Assembly (NCBI GenBank): GCA_947307055.1
Contig: CAMZHX010000007.1
Location: 1 to 64,000, forward strand
From: an uncultured Selenomonadales bacterium
GTDB taxonomy: Bacteria > Bacillota > Negativicutes > Selenomonadales > Selenomonadaceae
Direction: 5' to 3'
DNA: 64,000 nucleotides
Shown here: piece after piece, positions 25,562-34,721 of the stretch
Numbering within the stretch: the first letter of the stretch is position 1
How the letters are laid out: every line of letters begins with the position of its first letter
The notes under the pieces: generated by a model
Seen by the model: only the letters and a program-made list of their open reading frames with translations
Told to the model about the DNA's origin: nothing
Database searches by the model: none
Translations under genes and position numbers: made by a program

Positions 25562-26944
25562 TTGGCAGATAACAAAACGAAGGCGACGGCGACTTTGGCG
25601 GCAAGTGCAGTCTTTGCAGTCTCGACCTTGCCTGAAATTTCTCCGCTGAAATTTATTCTGACGGGCGCGGGCGGTTCATTTGCACTCGGACTGCTGAATC
25701 ACGGATTTTTAGCGGCGACAATAGGCGGAATGGCGGATTGGTTCGGCGTAACGGCTCTTTTCCGCAAGCCGCTCGGAATCGGTTTTCATACGGAAATTTT
25801 GAAACGCAATCGGGCGCGAATCATGGACGCGATTGTCGAATTCGTCGGCACTGACCTTTTGAGCACGAAAAATATCATGGAGACCGTCCGCGACGAAAAT
25901 GCCGCGCAACTCCTTATCGACTACTTCGAGCAGAATAACGGTCGGGCGAAAACAAAAATTTTAGTGCGCGAAGTTTTGACCGAACTTTTCAGCGGGCTTG
26001 ATACGAAAAAAATTTCATCAGGCGTCGCGCCGATTCTCGAAACCGAAATCAAAAATCTCGACGCGCAAAAACTTTTCGACGCAATAATCAAAGTCGTGAC
26101 CAGCGATAAGCATAGCCGCAGAATTTTAATCGCGCTCTTCGACACGGGACATAAAATTTTGCAAAGCCCGCACATGCAAGCCGAAATCCTCAAGAAGATA
26201 ACCGAATTGCGCGAGGCTTACGAGGGCGACTCGGCGGGACGCGCTTTAGTGCTTAGTTCAATGGGCTTGAGCGATGAAAAAATTTTGGACATCCTAAACG
26301 AGACGGTCGACAAGAAAATCAATGACGCTGAAAAAATTCTCAACGCTAAAGGCATGGTCGATATCGAGACGGCAAAAGCGGCGGAAGATATGATTAAAAT
26401 GTTCGGCGGCTTCGTGAAAAATGCGGCGAGTAGTCTCAATACCAAAAAGTTTTTTGACGACATTAAAAATCTTTTCCTGCAACGCTTCGATTCGGCGAAT
26501 TTTATAAAGACGTGGCTTGATGTCAACGTCAAGGGCGAGACCGACCCGAAAATTTTAGAAAAGTTGCGTCGACAACAAGCGGCTAATCCGAATGTCAAAA
26601 GGATTGTGGAAGTGGAGCGCAAGCCGGTTATTTGGAAAGACGCGGCAGATTATTTGGTTGATGCGAAAATTGACGAGTTCAAAAAGAGCGACGAGGCGCA
26701 AAAGAAATTCGACGCGCTGATAAAAGATTTCATAGAGAATTTGCTTGAAGAGTATCGCGGGCAGATACCGCAGATGATTCGCGAGCGGCTTGACAAGTTC
26801 AGCGACGACGAGTTGACAGAATTTGTTGAGGGGCACGTGGCGGACGATTTGCAAATGATAAGGATAAACGGTTCGGTTTGCGGCGCGATGGTCGGAATGT
26901 TTTTGTACATCGTCTCGCAAGTCATAGAAAATTTAGTGCGCTAG
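25562..26944 (+). CDS. DUF445 family membrane-anchored protein 1
   Basis: A 460-residue DUF445 protein (YjiN/YheB-like). N-terminal hydrophobic segments (about residues 8-60) include the family motif GGMADWFGVTALFRKPLG; a long helical region follows and a C-terminal membrane helix (SVCGAMVGMFLYIVSQV) closes it. TTG start behind GGAGG; a GTG 12 codons earlier has no site. The molecular role of DUF445 is unknown. A second copy follows 15 bp downstream. Confidence 0.85.
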   Translation: MADNKTKATATLAASAVFAVSTLPEISPLKFILTGAGGSFALGLLNHGFLAATIGGMADWFGVTALFRKPLGIGFHTEILKRNRARIMDAIVEFVGTDLLSTKNIMETVRDENAAQLLIDYFEQNNGRAKTKILVREVLTELFSGLDTKKISSGVAPILETEIKNLDAQKLFDAIIKVVTSDKHSRRILIALFDTGHKILQSPHMQAEILKKITELREAYEGDSAGRALVLSSMGLSDEKILDILNETVDKKINDAEKILNAKGMVDIETAKAAEDMIKMFGGFVKNAASSLNTKKFFDDIKNLFLQRFDSANFIKTWLDVNVKGETDPKILEKLRRQQAANPNVKRIVEVERKPVIWKDAADYLVDAKIDEFKKSDEAQKKFDALIKDFIENLLEEYRGQIPQMIRERLDKFSDDELTEFVEGHVADDLQMIRINGSVCGAMVGMFLYIVSQVIENLVR

Positions 26945-26959
26945 GAGAGGTGGCAACTT

Positions 26960-28282
26960 TTGAACAGGTGGAACACGGCGGACACAACTTTACTTTGCGC
27001 CGCGCTTTTTTTCTTAGCGGCGGTCGGCATTAAAATAACTTTTCCTGGAAATATCGTCGCGGAAGGATTTTTATTCGTGACGGAGGCGGCATTAGTCGGA
27101 GGAATCGCTGACTGGTTCGCGGTGACTGCGCTTTTCAAAAAGCCGCTCGGATTTCCGTTCCATACCGCGATTTTACCGCGACGTAGAAAAGATTTCGTCA
27201 AAGCGTCAGTAACGATGGTTCAGCAGGAATTTTTTTCGCGCCGCACAATTTTTAAAAAGCTCGGCGACTTCAAACTTTTGCCGCGTATCATAGAATTTTT
27301 AGCAAGGGATTCGACGCGCGAAATGCTCATCAAAGAACTTTTCAACGTCGTTAAAAAATTCGTCACGGCTCAAGATAAAGAAAAACGCGCAAAGGAAATC
27401 GCTAACGAGTTGCGCCGAGTTATTCAAGACATACCCGCGCAAGGGCTGATTAACGATTTCGGGGCGCAATTTCGGCGCGGTGATAAGGATAAGGAAATTT
27501 TTATCAGCATAGTCAAGGCGATGCGGCGCACGGCGGCTAAGCCCGAAACTTGCGACAAACTTCAAGCAGTTCTGGAAGAATACGCCAACGAAAAGACTAA
27601 AAATATGGGCGGATTCTCAATTTTAATGGCGGGGTTGGCGCAAATGCTCGACCTCGTCAACTTCGAGGAAGCCGCGCGAATCATGCAAACGCAACTGCTT
27701 AAACTCCTCGACGAATTGACACTCGATACGCAAATCCATAGGCGCACGCTCAACGAATGCCGCGTAAAAATTTCGGAACTCAGCGACACGCCCGAATTCA
27801 AAGATTTAGTCGAGCGAATACAAATCGACGCGGCAATCGAACTCCCACTCGAAGAGGCAATCGAACTCGCACTGATTCACATCGAGAGCCAAATAACAAC
27901 CGTCGACATAGACGAAACACTTGCAAAGGCGCGCGCGTCTAAAAAATTGCCGAGCAAAAGTTTAGGCGTCTTACTCGTGAGCATTTTCAACGAGGAATAC
28001 GACAGATTTTTAAAACTCATCAGCGAAAACACCGCAGCAAGACAAGCATTTGAAAAATTCGTAGACGAATTGACTGCAAGAGCGGCACTCCATGCGCAAC
28101 CTTTGGTAGGCACCGTCGCAAAATCGGCACTCGACAAATTAACCGAAGAACAGCTGAATAATTTAGTTTACGACAAGGCGGAGCAAGATTTCATTTGGAT
28201 TCGGCTCAACGGCTCAATCGTCGGGTCAGTAGTTGGGCTCGCAATTTTTATTTTGATAAAAGCTATGGGGTTAAGTGTATGA
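26960..28282 (+). CDS. DUF445 family membrane-anchored protein 2
   Basis: A 440-residue paralogue of the preceding gene with the same layout: two N-terminal hydrophobic segments, GGIADWFAVTALFKKPLG (about residues 47-64), a helical body and a C-terminal hydrophobic helix after LNGSIVGSVVGLAI. The two copies are clearly related but diverged, suggesting a hetero-oligomer. TTG start behind AGGAGAGG. The stop overlaps the murI start by 4 bp. Confidence 0.85.
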   Translation: MNRWNTADTTLLCAALFFLAAVGIKITFPGNIVAEGFLFVTEAALVGGIADWFAVTALFKKPLGFPFHTAILPRRRKDFVKASVTMVQQEFFSRRTIFKKLGDFKLLPRIIEFLARDSTREMLIKELFNVVKKFVTAQDKEKRAKEIANELRRVIQDIPAQGLINDFGAQFRRGDKDKEIFISIVKAMRRTAAKPETCDKLQAVLEEYANEKTKNMGGFSILMAGLAQMLDLVNFEEAARIMQTQLLKLLDELTLDTQIHRRTLNECRVKISELSDTPEFKDLVERIQIDAAIELPLEEAIELALIHIESQITTVDIDETLAKARASKKLPSKSLGVLLVSIFNEEYDRFLKLISENTAARQAFEKFVDELTARAALHAQPLVGTVAKSALDKLTEEQLNNLVYDKAEQDFIWIRLNGSIVGSVVGLAIFILIKAMGLSV

Positions 28283-29058
28283 AGATAGCATTTTTCGATT
28301 CGGGGATAGGCGGGTTGTCGGTTTTGCACCACGCGCTAAAAATTTTGCCGCAAGAACAATTCATTTTCTACGCCGACGAAGACAATGTCCCCTACGGCAC
28401 GAAATCTCGCGAAGAAGTTTTGCATTTCGTCGACGAGGCATTCAAATTTTTAATCGGGCAGGGCGTCGGAGCAATCGTCGTGGCGTGCAATACGGCAACT
28501 TCAGTAGCAGTCAAAGCCATGCGCGAAAAATATTCTTTGCCGATAATCGGAATGGAGCCGGCGTTGAAAGTGGCTTTGGATTTATTTCCAGAGCGAAAAG
28601 TTTTAGTGACCGCAACCGCTATAACAATCACCGGCGAAAAAATTCGGCGTCTGATAGGAAAATTGCACGCTCAAAATTTAGCGGAGTTGCTAGCGTTGCC
28701 AAAGCTTGTCGAGTTTGCGGAGCTACAAGAATTTAAATCGGCGGCGCTCGAAGAATATCTGCGTAGCGAATTAGATTACGACTTTGAAAATTTTTCTTCA
28801 GTAGTCTTGGGTTGCACACACTTTAATTATTTCAAGGACACGTTGAGAGAAATTTTGCCGGCGCATGTGAAAATTTTAGACGGGAACGCCGGCACGATTA
28901 ACGAACTCATCAGACGAACAAATTTGCAACCCGCGCAGGCTAAAAATCTTCCGCGAACAGAATTTTTCTATTCTGGGCGGCGCGTAACAGATTTGCGAGA
29001 ATTAGCGCGGCTAGCGAAATTTTTACACCGGCTCAACGAAATGGAGGCGATTAAATGA
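28279..29058 (+). CDS. murI: Glutamate racemase
   Basis: A 259-residue MurI supplying D-glutamate for peptidoglycan. FFDSGIGGLSVL opens it (Asp 7, Ser 8), the two catalytic Cys are in VACNTATS (about residue 73) and LGCTHFNYF (about 183). Start chosen at the ATG overlapping the DUF445 stop; an upstream in-frame extension lies inside that gene. Overlaps gph by 4 bp. Confidence 0.95.
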   Translation: MKIAFFDSGIGGLSVLHHALKILPQEQFIFYADEDNVPYGTKSREEVLHFVDEAFKFLIGQGVGAIVVACNTATSVAVKAMREKYSLPIIGMEPALKVALDLFPERKVLVTATAITITGEKIRRLIGKLHAQNLAELLALPKLVEFAELQEFKSAALEEYLRSELDYDFENFSSVVLGCTHFNYFKDTLREILPAHVKILDGNAGTINELIRRTNLQPAQAKNLPRTEFFYSGRRVTDLRELARLAKFLHRLNEMEAIK

Positions 29059-29711
29059 AAACTTACAAGGCGGCGATTTTCGATATGGACGGCACTTTGA
29101 CTGATACCCTCGCCGATTTGTTCGATAGCGTCAACGAAATGCTCGCGCATTACAATTTCCCGCTCTGCACCCTCGACGAGGTTAGACAATTCGTCGGAAA
29201 TGGCGCACGCATTTTAATGCGCAGAAGTTTGCCCGCCGATAAGGAAAATTTAATCGACGAAGTCTTGAAATTTTACAACGACTGCTACGCCCGCAACTGT
29301 CTAAACAAAGTCAAGCCCTACGCGGGGATTATGGAACTTTTGACGACCCTTGAAGCGAAAAAAATTCCGCTCGGCATTTGTACGAATAAGCAACACTTCG
29401 CGGCAGTCAAAATTGCTGAAAAAATTCTCGCGCCGATTAAATTTGGCTACGTGAGCGGCGACGAACCCGGACAACCTCGAAAACCCGACCCAACTCGCGC
29501 ATTAGCCGGAGCTAAACTTTTCAACGTCGCGCCCGATGACGTTGCCTATTTCGGCGACACGGCAGTCGATATGCAAACCGCAATTAACGCTGGCTTTTTG
29601 GCAATCGGAGTGACTTGGGGCTTTCGCTCGCGTGAAGAACTTGTAGAGAGCGGCGCGCAAATTATCATCGACCAGCCATCAGAAATTTTACAGCGAATCA
29701 ACTTCGGCTGA
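29055..29711 (+). CDS. Phosphoglycolate phosphatase-like HAD hydrolase
   Basis: A 218-residue HAD IA phosphatase. Motif I FDMDGTLTDT (residues 9-18), motif II GICTNK, Lys in PRKPDP and motif IV YFGDTAVDMQTA. The cap and length fit Gph-type phosphoglycolate phosphatases. It ends the DUF445-DUF445-murI run, all with overlapping ATGA junctions. Substrate assignment is by family only. Confidence 0.86.
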   Translation: MKTYKAAIFDMDGTLTDTLADLFDSVNEMLAHYNFPLCTLDEVRQFVGNGARILMRRSLPADKENLIDEVLKFYNDCYARNCLNKVKPYAGIMELLTTLEAKKIPLGICTNKQHFAAVKIAEKILAPIKFGYVSGDEPGQPRKPDPTRALAGAKLFNVAPDDVAYFGDTAVDMQTAINAGFLAIGVTWGFRSREELVESGAQIIIDQPSEILQRINFG

Positions 29712-29729
29712 ACATGGAAAATATTTTCT

Positions 29730-30001
29730 GCAAAAGATTTTTGCTCGTGATAGGTAAGCGGGCAAATTTTTTTATCTCGGACAATCTCATCGTCACGATA
29801 TTTCCTACGCAAGTTTTTATTTACGTTTTCGCGCAGTGGCTGATATATTGAGAAAAAATTTGAGTGGATAATAGTCAAGAAAGTGGACAAGGAAAATTGT
29901 AAATCGGCAAGATTAGAATAAGATTTGCGATTAGTTTCTTCAGCTTTGAGGAATTTGAAGAAAGCCTCTAAGACTGCATTATCGAACGGTTCACGTTGCA
30001 A
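29730..30001 (-). pseudogene. IS3-family transposase remnant (orfB end)
   Basis: The frame starting at 30001 reads PFDNAVLEAFFKFLKAEE then NRKSYSNLADLQ, matching the region around the last catalytic Glu of IS3/IS150-type transposases (pattern PxDNAxxESFFxxLK). The upstream catalytic core is missing and the frame then runs antisense into gph. I could not define terminal inverted repeats. Left boundary approximate. Confidence 0.7.
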
Positions 30002-30297
30002 TAAGACAGTAAGTTTATTGACGCCTCTGGAAAGCTCAGATTGGGTTTACCGTTCTCACACGACGTCACGATCGACTTTTTAAAGTCCTCATCATACTCC
30101 TTTGCTTGCATATAATTAACTCCTTTCGTGTCCACTACTGTATTTTTTTCTTTTCTCATTTGCTTTAATTGGTTGCTCATCGCCGAATGAACGTAATTGA
30201 ACGCGTTAATATAGTCTTCGGGCGTGGTTAAATCATCGTGATGATGTTCGAGATAAAGCAAAGCTAATTCATTGATAGGCAAATCGTTGGTATACAA
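29968..30297 (-). pseudogene. Small gene fused to an IS3 orfA fragment
   Basis: A 109-codon frame with a TTG start behind GGGAGG. Residues 1-62 (NELALLYLEHHHDDLTTPED...) resemble a small acidic helical protein of unknown family. From about residue 63 the sequence changes to MQAKEYDEDFKKSIVTSCENG, shortened here to YDEDFKKSIVTSCENGK, which matches the start of IS3/IS150 OrfA. It then shifts out of frame against the orfB piece at 30001. Interpreted as a host or cassette gene interrupted by an insertion sequence that later lost its middle. Confidence 0.6.
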
Positions 30298-30377
30298 ATT
30301 ATTAACATCCTCCCTTCGACAGGATTAACCTCCTTTCACTTCAATTATATTTTGCAACGCTGAAAGTTATCTGCAGT

Positions 30378-30486
30378 CGTTGTCTCGCGCTGAAAGATAC
30401 GATAGTCGGCTACACAGATGAGAGCGGCGTGACGATACCGCCCTTGCACCCGCGTTGTAGGTGTGCGATAATCTATGACGAAGTGG
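30378..30486 (+). repeat. 109-bp repeat, copy B (MuF fragment)
   Basis: Matches 8682-8790 (opposite strand) without gaps and with four differences by eye. Homology in protein extends a few codons upstream (ICSRC versus VCSRC). Confidence 0.9.
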
Positions 30487-30884
30487 AAAAGCCGAGAGCC
30501 AAGCCTAAACCTGAAAAACCTTTTGTATTTGACGTTCAACGTTTTGGAACATATGAAGACCAAGTGCAAAGTCATGGTGGAAGTGGTAATATTAAACCTG
30601 ATAGTGTTGTTGAAGGGCATGATAGGCCAAGAATCGCAGAGCCTTTAAGCATTATTGACCATAAGGATAAATTTGGTAAAATAGACAAGCGAGCTTTTTA
30701 TAACGAAAACGGCAACCTTTATCTTGAAATCCATACGACAAATCATAATTTTCCTAAAAAACATCCCTTTGGGGAACATGGCGAACATTCGCATGATGTT
30801 GATTGGGAGAAGGGCAATATTAAATGGGCAGGCGGTAAAGAACTTATTGAAACCATGCGAAAGGATAACAGTGATATTTTATGA
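30429..30884 (+). CDS. MuF-derived toxin-like C-terminal cassette
   Basis: A 151-residue frame from GTG; the frame stays open upstream to include the same MuF head-domain tail (CSRCLALKD) as at 8.8 kb, so the true 5' end is unclear. Order: MuF tail PPLHPRCRCAIIYDEV (1-18), linker with FVFDVQRFG (about 33-41), then a domain with KIDKRAFYNENGNLYLEIHTT, shortened KRAFYNENGNLYLEIH, and FGEHGEHSHDVDWEKG, rich in His. MuF proteins are known carriers of polymorphic toxin domains in phages. The stop overlaps the next small gene by 4 bp. No proven activity; a decayed or silent cassette is possible. Confidence 0.62.
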   Translation: MTIPPLHPRCRCAIIYDEVEKPRAKPKPEKPFVFDVQRFGTYEDQVQSHGGSGNIKPDSVVEGHDRPRIAEPLSIIDHKDKFGKIDKRAFYNENGNLYLEIHTTNHNFPKKHPFGEHGEHSHDVDWEKGNIKWAGGKELIETMRKDNSDIL

Positions 30885-31105
30885 CGGAAAAAGAAGTATG
30901 GGATTTTATAAACAACGGTGAACTTGATTTTGAATTTGAATTTGACAGGAAGTCAGGTACAATTTGCTTATGCTATCTTCCAAAAGTTTACATCCTTTAC
31001 AATGGGAAAGAATTTGAAACAACGTTTGAAGGTCTCATGGATTTAAAATTTTTGAATGGGAAATCACTAAGAGACGTGGCTACGGAGATAGAGTTTTATG
31101 GTTGA
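30881..31105 (+). CDS. Small immunity-like partner of the MuF cassette
   Basis: A 74-residue acidic protein (MTEKEVWDFINNGELDFEF...), predicted helix then beta strands, no signal. Its ATG overlaps the stop of the toxin-like gene by 4 bp. Size, charge and coupling fit an immunity protein; the family is not recognised. Lower GC than the flanking core genes, as in the preceding cassette. Confidence 0.65.
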   Translation: MTEKEVWDFINNGELDFEFEFDRKSGTICLCYLPKVYILYNGKEFETTFEGLMDLKFLNGKSLRDVATEIEFYG

Positions 31106-31124
31106 ATTTTTACGGAGGTGTGAA

Positions 31125-31277
31125 ATGGAACTAAACGAGCAGGAAGCTCATTGCGTAGCGCGGCACTTGCAAGCCTTGATGTATGGGCGTGGCGTTTCGG
31201 ACGCTTGCACTTTTTGTAAATTCCAATGTTGTGACAAAGGCGAACCACCAATGCAAGAATTAAATGTCCTGTACTGA
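31125..31277 (+). CDS. Short Cys-rich protein
   Basis: A 50-residue open frame with an excellent ribosome site (CGGAGGTG, 5-6 bp before ATG). It begins MELNEQEAHCVARHLQALMY and carries CTFCKFQCCDKG, a CxxC plus CC arrangement that could bind zinc or an iron-sulfur cluster. No family recognised. It follows the immunity-like gene by 19 bp and may belong to the same islet. Confidence 0.55.
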   Translation: MELNEQEAHCVARHLQALMYGRGVSDACTFCKFQCCDKGEPPMQELNVLY

Positions 31278-31340
31278 TTAGGAGTTGCCCCGCCATAATC
31301 ATACTTGGCAAGTTCGAGAAGGAACTTTACAACTGAATAG

Positions 31341-31364
31341 CGGCTCGCTTCGGCGGGCTTTTTA
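31341..31364 (+). terminator. Terminator with UUCG loop
   Basis: GGCTCGC-TTCG-GCGGGCT stem (one wobble) followed by TTTTT. Closes the accessory islet. The rest of 31278-31492 holds only a six-codon frame behind AAGGAGA (31386) and the pnp leader. Confidence 0.7.
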
Positions 31365-31492
31365 TATTGAAAGGAGATATTTATCATGCAGAAATCTTTA
31401 TTTTGATGTGAGGAACAGATTTTTTTCGTGAAGGAAGAAATATTTTTATGTCGAAAGTTTAGCGCGTGATAAATGATTAGGAGGAAAAAATA

Positions 31493-33745
31493 TTGGAAAC
31501 ATTTGAAATGGAACTCGGCGGCCGCAAGTTAATCGTCGAGCACGGCAAAATGGCTAAGCAGGCTAACGGCGCAGTCTTAGTCCGCTACGGTGATACGGCA
31601 GTTTTGGTCGCGGCGACGATGTCCGCTGAACCAAGAGAAGGCGTCGACTTTTTCCCGCTGACCGTCGACTTTGAAGAGAAAATGTATTCGGCAGGGAAAA
31701 TTCCGGGCGGCTTCATCAAGCGCGAAGGTCGTCCGCAAACTTCAGCGATTTTGAAAAGCCGCTTGATTGACAGACCAATTCGACCACTTTTCCCCGAAGG
31801 TTTTCGCAATGACGTTCAGATTATCGCGACGGTGATTTGTTTCGACGAGGATAACGCCCCCGAAATCGCCGGCATGATTGGTGCAAGTTGTGCGCTTAGC
31901 GTCTCGGATATTCCTTTCGGCGGTCCGATTGCCGGTGTTCACGTCGGACGCATTGACGGCGAATTCATCATCAACCCCACTAAGGAACAGCTCGAAGTCT
32001 CCGAAATGGATTTAATCGTCGCAGGCTCGGCTGATGCGGTCATGATGGTTGAGGCGGGCGTTAAGGAGCTGCCGGAAGAAATTGTCCTTGAGGCGATTTT
32101 GTTCGGGCACGAGGAGATTAAAAAAATTGTCGCCTTCCAAAACGAGATTAAAGCCGCTGTCGGCAAGGAGAAAAAGGAAGTTACGCTTTTCATGCCCGAC
32201 GAAAATATTGACGCGGCAGTTCGCGAACTCGCTACGGAAAAAATTGATAAGGTCGTCCGCAACCCCGATAAACTTGCTCGCGAGGCGGCTCTCGAAGAAG
32301 TCAAAGCCGAAGTCGTCGAAGCTCTCGCCGAAAAATTCCCCGCCGAAGATTATCCCAATGCCGCAAAGGATATTGGCGCAGTCTTCTACAAGGTCGAAAA
32401 AGAAGTCGTCCGCAAAATGATTACCCATGAAAAAATTCGCCCCGACGGTCGCGAGCTAGAAGAAGTTCGCCCGATAAGTTGCGAGGTCGGATTGTTTGCG
32501 CGTACTCACGGCTCAGGACTTTTCACGCGCGGTCAAACTCAAGTCTTGACGATAACGACACTCGGCGCAATCGGCGACGAACAAATTATTGACGGGCTCG
32601 AACCCGAATACACTAAGCATTATATCCACCACTACAATTTCCCCGGCTACAGCGTCGGCGAGGCTCGTCCTGCGCGGAGTCCTGGTCGTCGCGAAATTGG
32701 GCACGGAGCTTTGGCTGAACGCGCGCTGATTCCCGTTATCCCGTCGATTGAGGATTTCCCTTACACGATTCGCCTTGTCTCGGAAGTTTTGGAGAGTAAC
32801 GGCTCAAGCTCAATGGGCAGCGTTTGCGGGAGTACCTTGAGCCTTATGCAGGCCGGCGTTCCGATTAAACGTCCTGTCAGCGGCGTAGCAATGGGGCTTG
32901 TCAAGGACGGCGAAGCCCATACGATTTTGACGGACATTCAAGGCATGGAAGACGCGCTCGGCGATATGGATTTCAAAGTTGCGGGCACTACTGAAGGCGT
33001 TACGGCGATTCAAATGGATATAAAAGTCGCGGGCATTTCCAGAGAAATTTTGAGCGACGCATTGGCACAGGCTAAGCGCGGCAGGAGTTTTATTTTGGGG
33101 AAAATGCTTGAGGTTATCAGCGAGCCGGCCGCCGACTTGTCACCCTACGCGCCGCGAGTCCGCACGATTAAAGTTCCCGTCGATAAAATTCGCGAAGTTA
33201 TCGGCACGGGCGGCAAAATGGTCAACAGGATTATCGAGGAAACAGGCGTTGAGGTTGATATTCACGACGACGGAAATGTTTTCGTCACGTCGCGCAATGT
33301 CGAGGGCATCGACCGCGCTATTGAGATGATTGAGGAAATTATTCACGAAGTCAAGGTCGGCGAAGTCTTCGATGGCACTGTTACCAGACTTATGCCGACG
33401 GGCGCATTTGTTGAAATTTTAATCGGCAAGGAAGGCATGTGCCATATTTCGCAGCTGTCCGATAAGAGAATCCCGACGGTGGAAGACGCGGTTAAGGTCG
33501 GCGACAAACTCAAAGTCAAAATCACCGAGATTGACGACAAGGGCAGAATAAATGTCAGTCATCGCGCGTTGCTCGAAGGGGATTCGCCACGCCCGCCGCG
33601 TAACGATAAGCCTAAGACTTACGACCGTCCGCGCAATAATGATAGGCCGAGAAATTCTGATAGGTCGCGTGGCGAGTCGCGAGCGATTAAAGATTTTAGA
33701 GACTTGAAAAATAATCGCGACGGTCGCCGCAGAAGAGATAGGTAA
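31493..33745 (+). CDS. pnp: Polyribonucleotide nucleotidyltransferase (PNPase)
   Basis: A 750-residue phosphorolytic 3'-5' exoribonuclease. Two RNase PH domains (about 1-230 and 310-540) with the [22 protein letters not shown] loop, shortened [13 protein letters not shown], and [13 protein letters not shown]; then a KH domain (about 553-615, [12 protein letters not shown]), an S1 domain (about 620-690) and an Arg/Asp/Asn-rich tail. TTG start behind AGGAGG. The stop codon touches the following 8-bp repeat element. Confidence 0.97.
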   Translation: METFEMELGGRKLIVEHGKMAKQANGAVLVRYGDTAVLVAATMSAEPREGVDFFPLTVDFEEKMYSAGKIPGGFIKREGRPQTSAILKSRLIDRPIRPLFPEGFRNDVQIIATVICFDEDNAPEIAGMIGASCALSVSDIPFGGPIAGVHVGRIDGEFIINPTKEQLEVSEMDLIVAGSADAVMMVEAGVKELPEEIVLEAILFGHEEIKKIVAFQNEIKAAVGKEKKEVTLFMPDENIDAAVRELATEKIDKVVRNPDKLAREAALEEVKAEVVEALAEKFPAEDYPNAAKDIGAVFYKVEKEVVRKMITHEKIRPDGRELEEVRPISCEVGLFARTHGSGLFTRGQTQVLTITTLGAIGDEQIIDGLEPEYTKHYIHHYNFPGYSVGEARPARSPGRREIGHGALAERALIPVIPSIEDFPYTIRLVSEVLESNGSSSMGSVCGSTLSLMQAGVPIKRPVSGVAMGLVKDGEAHTILTDIQGMEDALGDMDFKVAGTTEGVTAIQMDIKVAGISREILSDALAQAKRGRSFILGKMLEVISEPAADLSPYAPRVRTIKVPVDKIREVIGTGGKMVNRIIEETGVEVDIHDDGNVFVTSRNVEGIDRAIEMIEEIIHEVKVGEVFDGTVTRLMPTGAFVEILIGKEGMCHISQLSDKRIPTVEDAVKVGDKLKVKITEIDDKGRINVSHRALLEGDSPRPPRNDKPKTYDRPRNNDRPRNSDRSRGESRAIKDFRDLKNNRDGRRRRDR

Positions 33746-33815
33746 GGTGGATAGGTGGGTAGGTGGATAGGTGAATAGTCTAATAACCTAACAACCTAAC
33801 CACCTAACAACCTAA
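33741..33815. repeat. Octamer hairpin repeat element
   Basis: Four AGGTGGAT-like 8-bp units followed by four AACCTAAC-like units form an imperfect inverted repeat. It begins at the pnp stop codon and ends against the AGGGGG site of the next gene. Different unit and unit length from the other elements. Confidence 0.85.
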
Positions 33816-33827
33816 GGGGGTTTTGAA

Positions 33828-34208
33828 ATGGCAACGATTGACAGATTTAAGGAAGTGGTCGAGAGCGGCGTAATAATCGACGCCGACGACATGGAAGCTC
33901 CGCTCTCCCCGCAAATGAAGTACGATTACTTGGCGGCAATCAATTCTATGACGCAACTCGAAGCCTTGATAGCGGAGTTCGCCAATCGAAAAAAATATCG
34001 CACCGACTTAAAGGCGACGTTGTTGAAAAGTTGCAGTCAATCGCTCAAGAAAATCGCTGAGGACGAAGAAAATTTCACGCTCAAAAAAATCGATACGGCG
34101 ATAAAAATGCTCACCGATTGCCGCCGCGAAGTTATGAAAATCGATAGCGTCGAGCGCGAATGCGATAGGCTTTCCAAAATTATTCGCGTCGGAGTCAGCG
34201 CAGGTTGA
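33828..34208 (+). CDS. Hypothetical helical protein
   Basis: A 126-residue soluble protein (MATIDRFKEVVESGVIIDAD...), almost entirely predicted helix, rich in Lys, Glu and Leu, with no signal or membrane segment. I do not recognise the family. GGGGG site 7 bp before ATG. It is followed after 12 bp by a Nim-like flavoprotein, so it probably belongs to that operon. Confidence 0.7.
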   Translation: MATIDRFKEVVESGVIIDADDMEAPLSPQMKYDYLAAINSMTQLEALIAEFANRKKYRTDLKATLLKSCSQSLKKIAEDEENFTLKKIDTAIKMLTDCRREVMKIDSVERECDRLSKIIRVGVSAG

Positions 34209-34220
34209 GGAGGTCGCTTT

Positions 34221-34721
34221 ATGTTTAGGGAAATGCGGCGGAAAAATTGCGTTGTCTCCAAAGAAGTCGCCGAAAAAATTCTGCGCGAAGGCGACTTCGG
34301 AGTTTTAGCTTTGTCGGGCGATGACGGTTACAATTACGCCGTGCCGATTAACTACGCGGTCGAGGGCAACAAAATTTATTTCCATAGCGCGAAGACCGGT
34401 CACAAACTTGACGCGATTAGGAATAACGAGAAAGTTTCATTTTGCGTCGTCGATAAACATGAAGTCGTTGCCGAAGAGTTCACGACGTATTTTTCAAGCG
34501 CGATTGCTTTCGGGCGAATCAAAATCGTTGAGGACGACGCCGACCCCGACAAACTGCGCGGGCTCGAACTTCTTGCCGATAAATATTCTTCGACGGCAAG
34601 CCCCGAACGTCGCGCTAAAGAGTTGGGCAGATTAAATGCGCTGGTCGTGCCCGTTATGACGATTGAACATTTGACGGGCAAGGCGGCGCGAGAGTTAGTC
34701 AAGCGAGGTGATTTTGGCTAA
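34221..34721 (+). CDS. Pyridoxamine 5'-phosphate oxidase-like flavoprotein (NimA-type)
   Basis: A 166-residue split-barrel flavoprotein. It starts with the family pattern MRRKNCVVSKEVAEKIL, followed by GDFGVLALSGDDGYNYAVPINY and FHSAKTGHKLDAI, shortened YNYAVPINYAVEGNKIYFHS. Relatives include nitroimidazole-resistance NimA and FMN-binding proteins of unknown substrate. The stop overlaps the next start (TAATG). Confidence 0.85.
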   Translation: MFREMRRKNCVVSKEVAEKILREGDFGVLALSGDDGYNYAVPINYAVEGNKIYFHSAKTGHKLDAIRNNEKVSFCVVDKHEVVAEEFTTYFSSAIAFGRIKIVEDDADPDKLRGLELLADKYSSTASPERRAKELGRLNALVVPVMTIEHLTGKAARELVKRGDFG

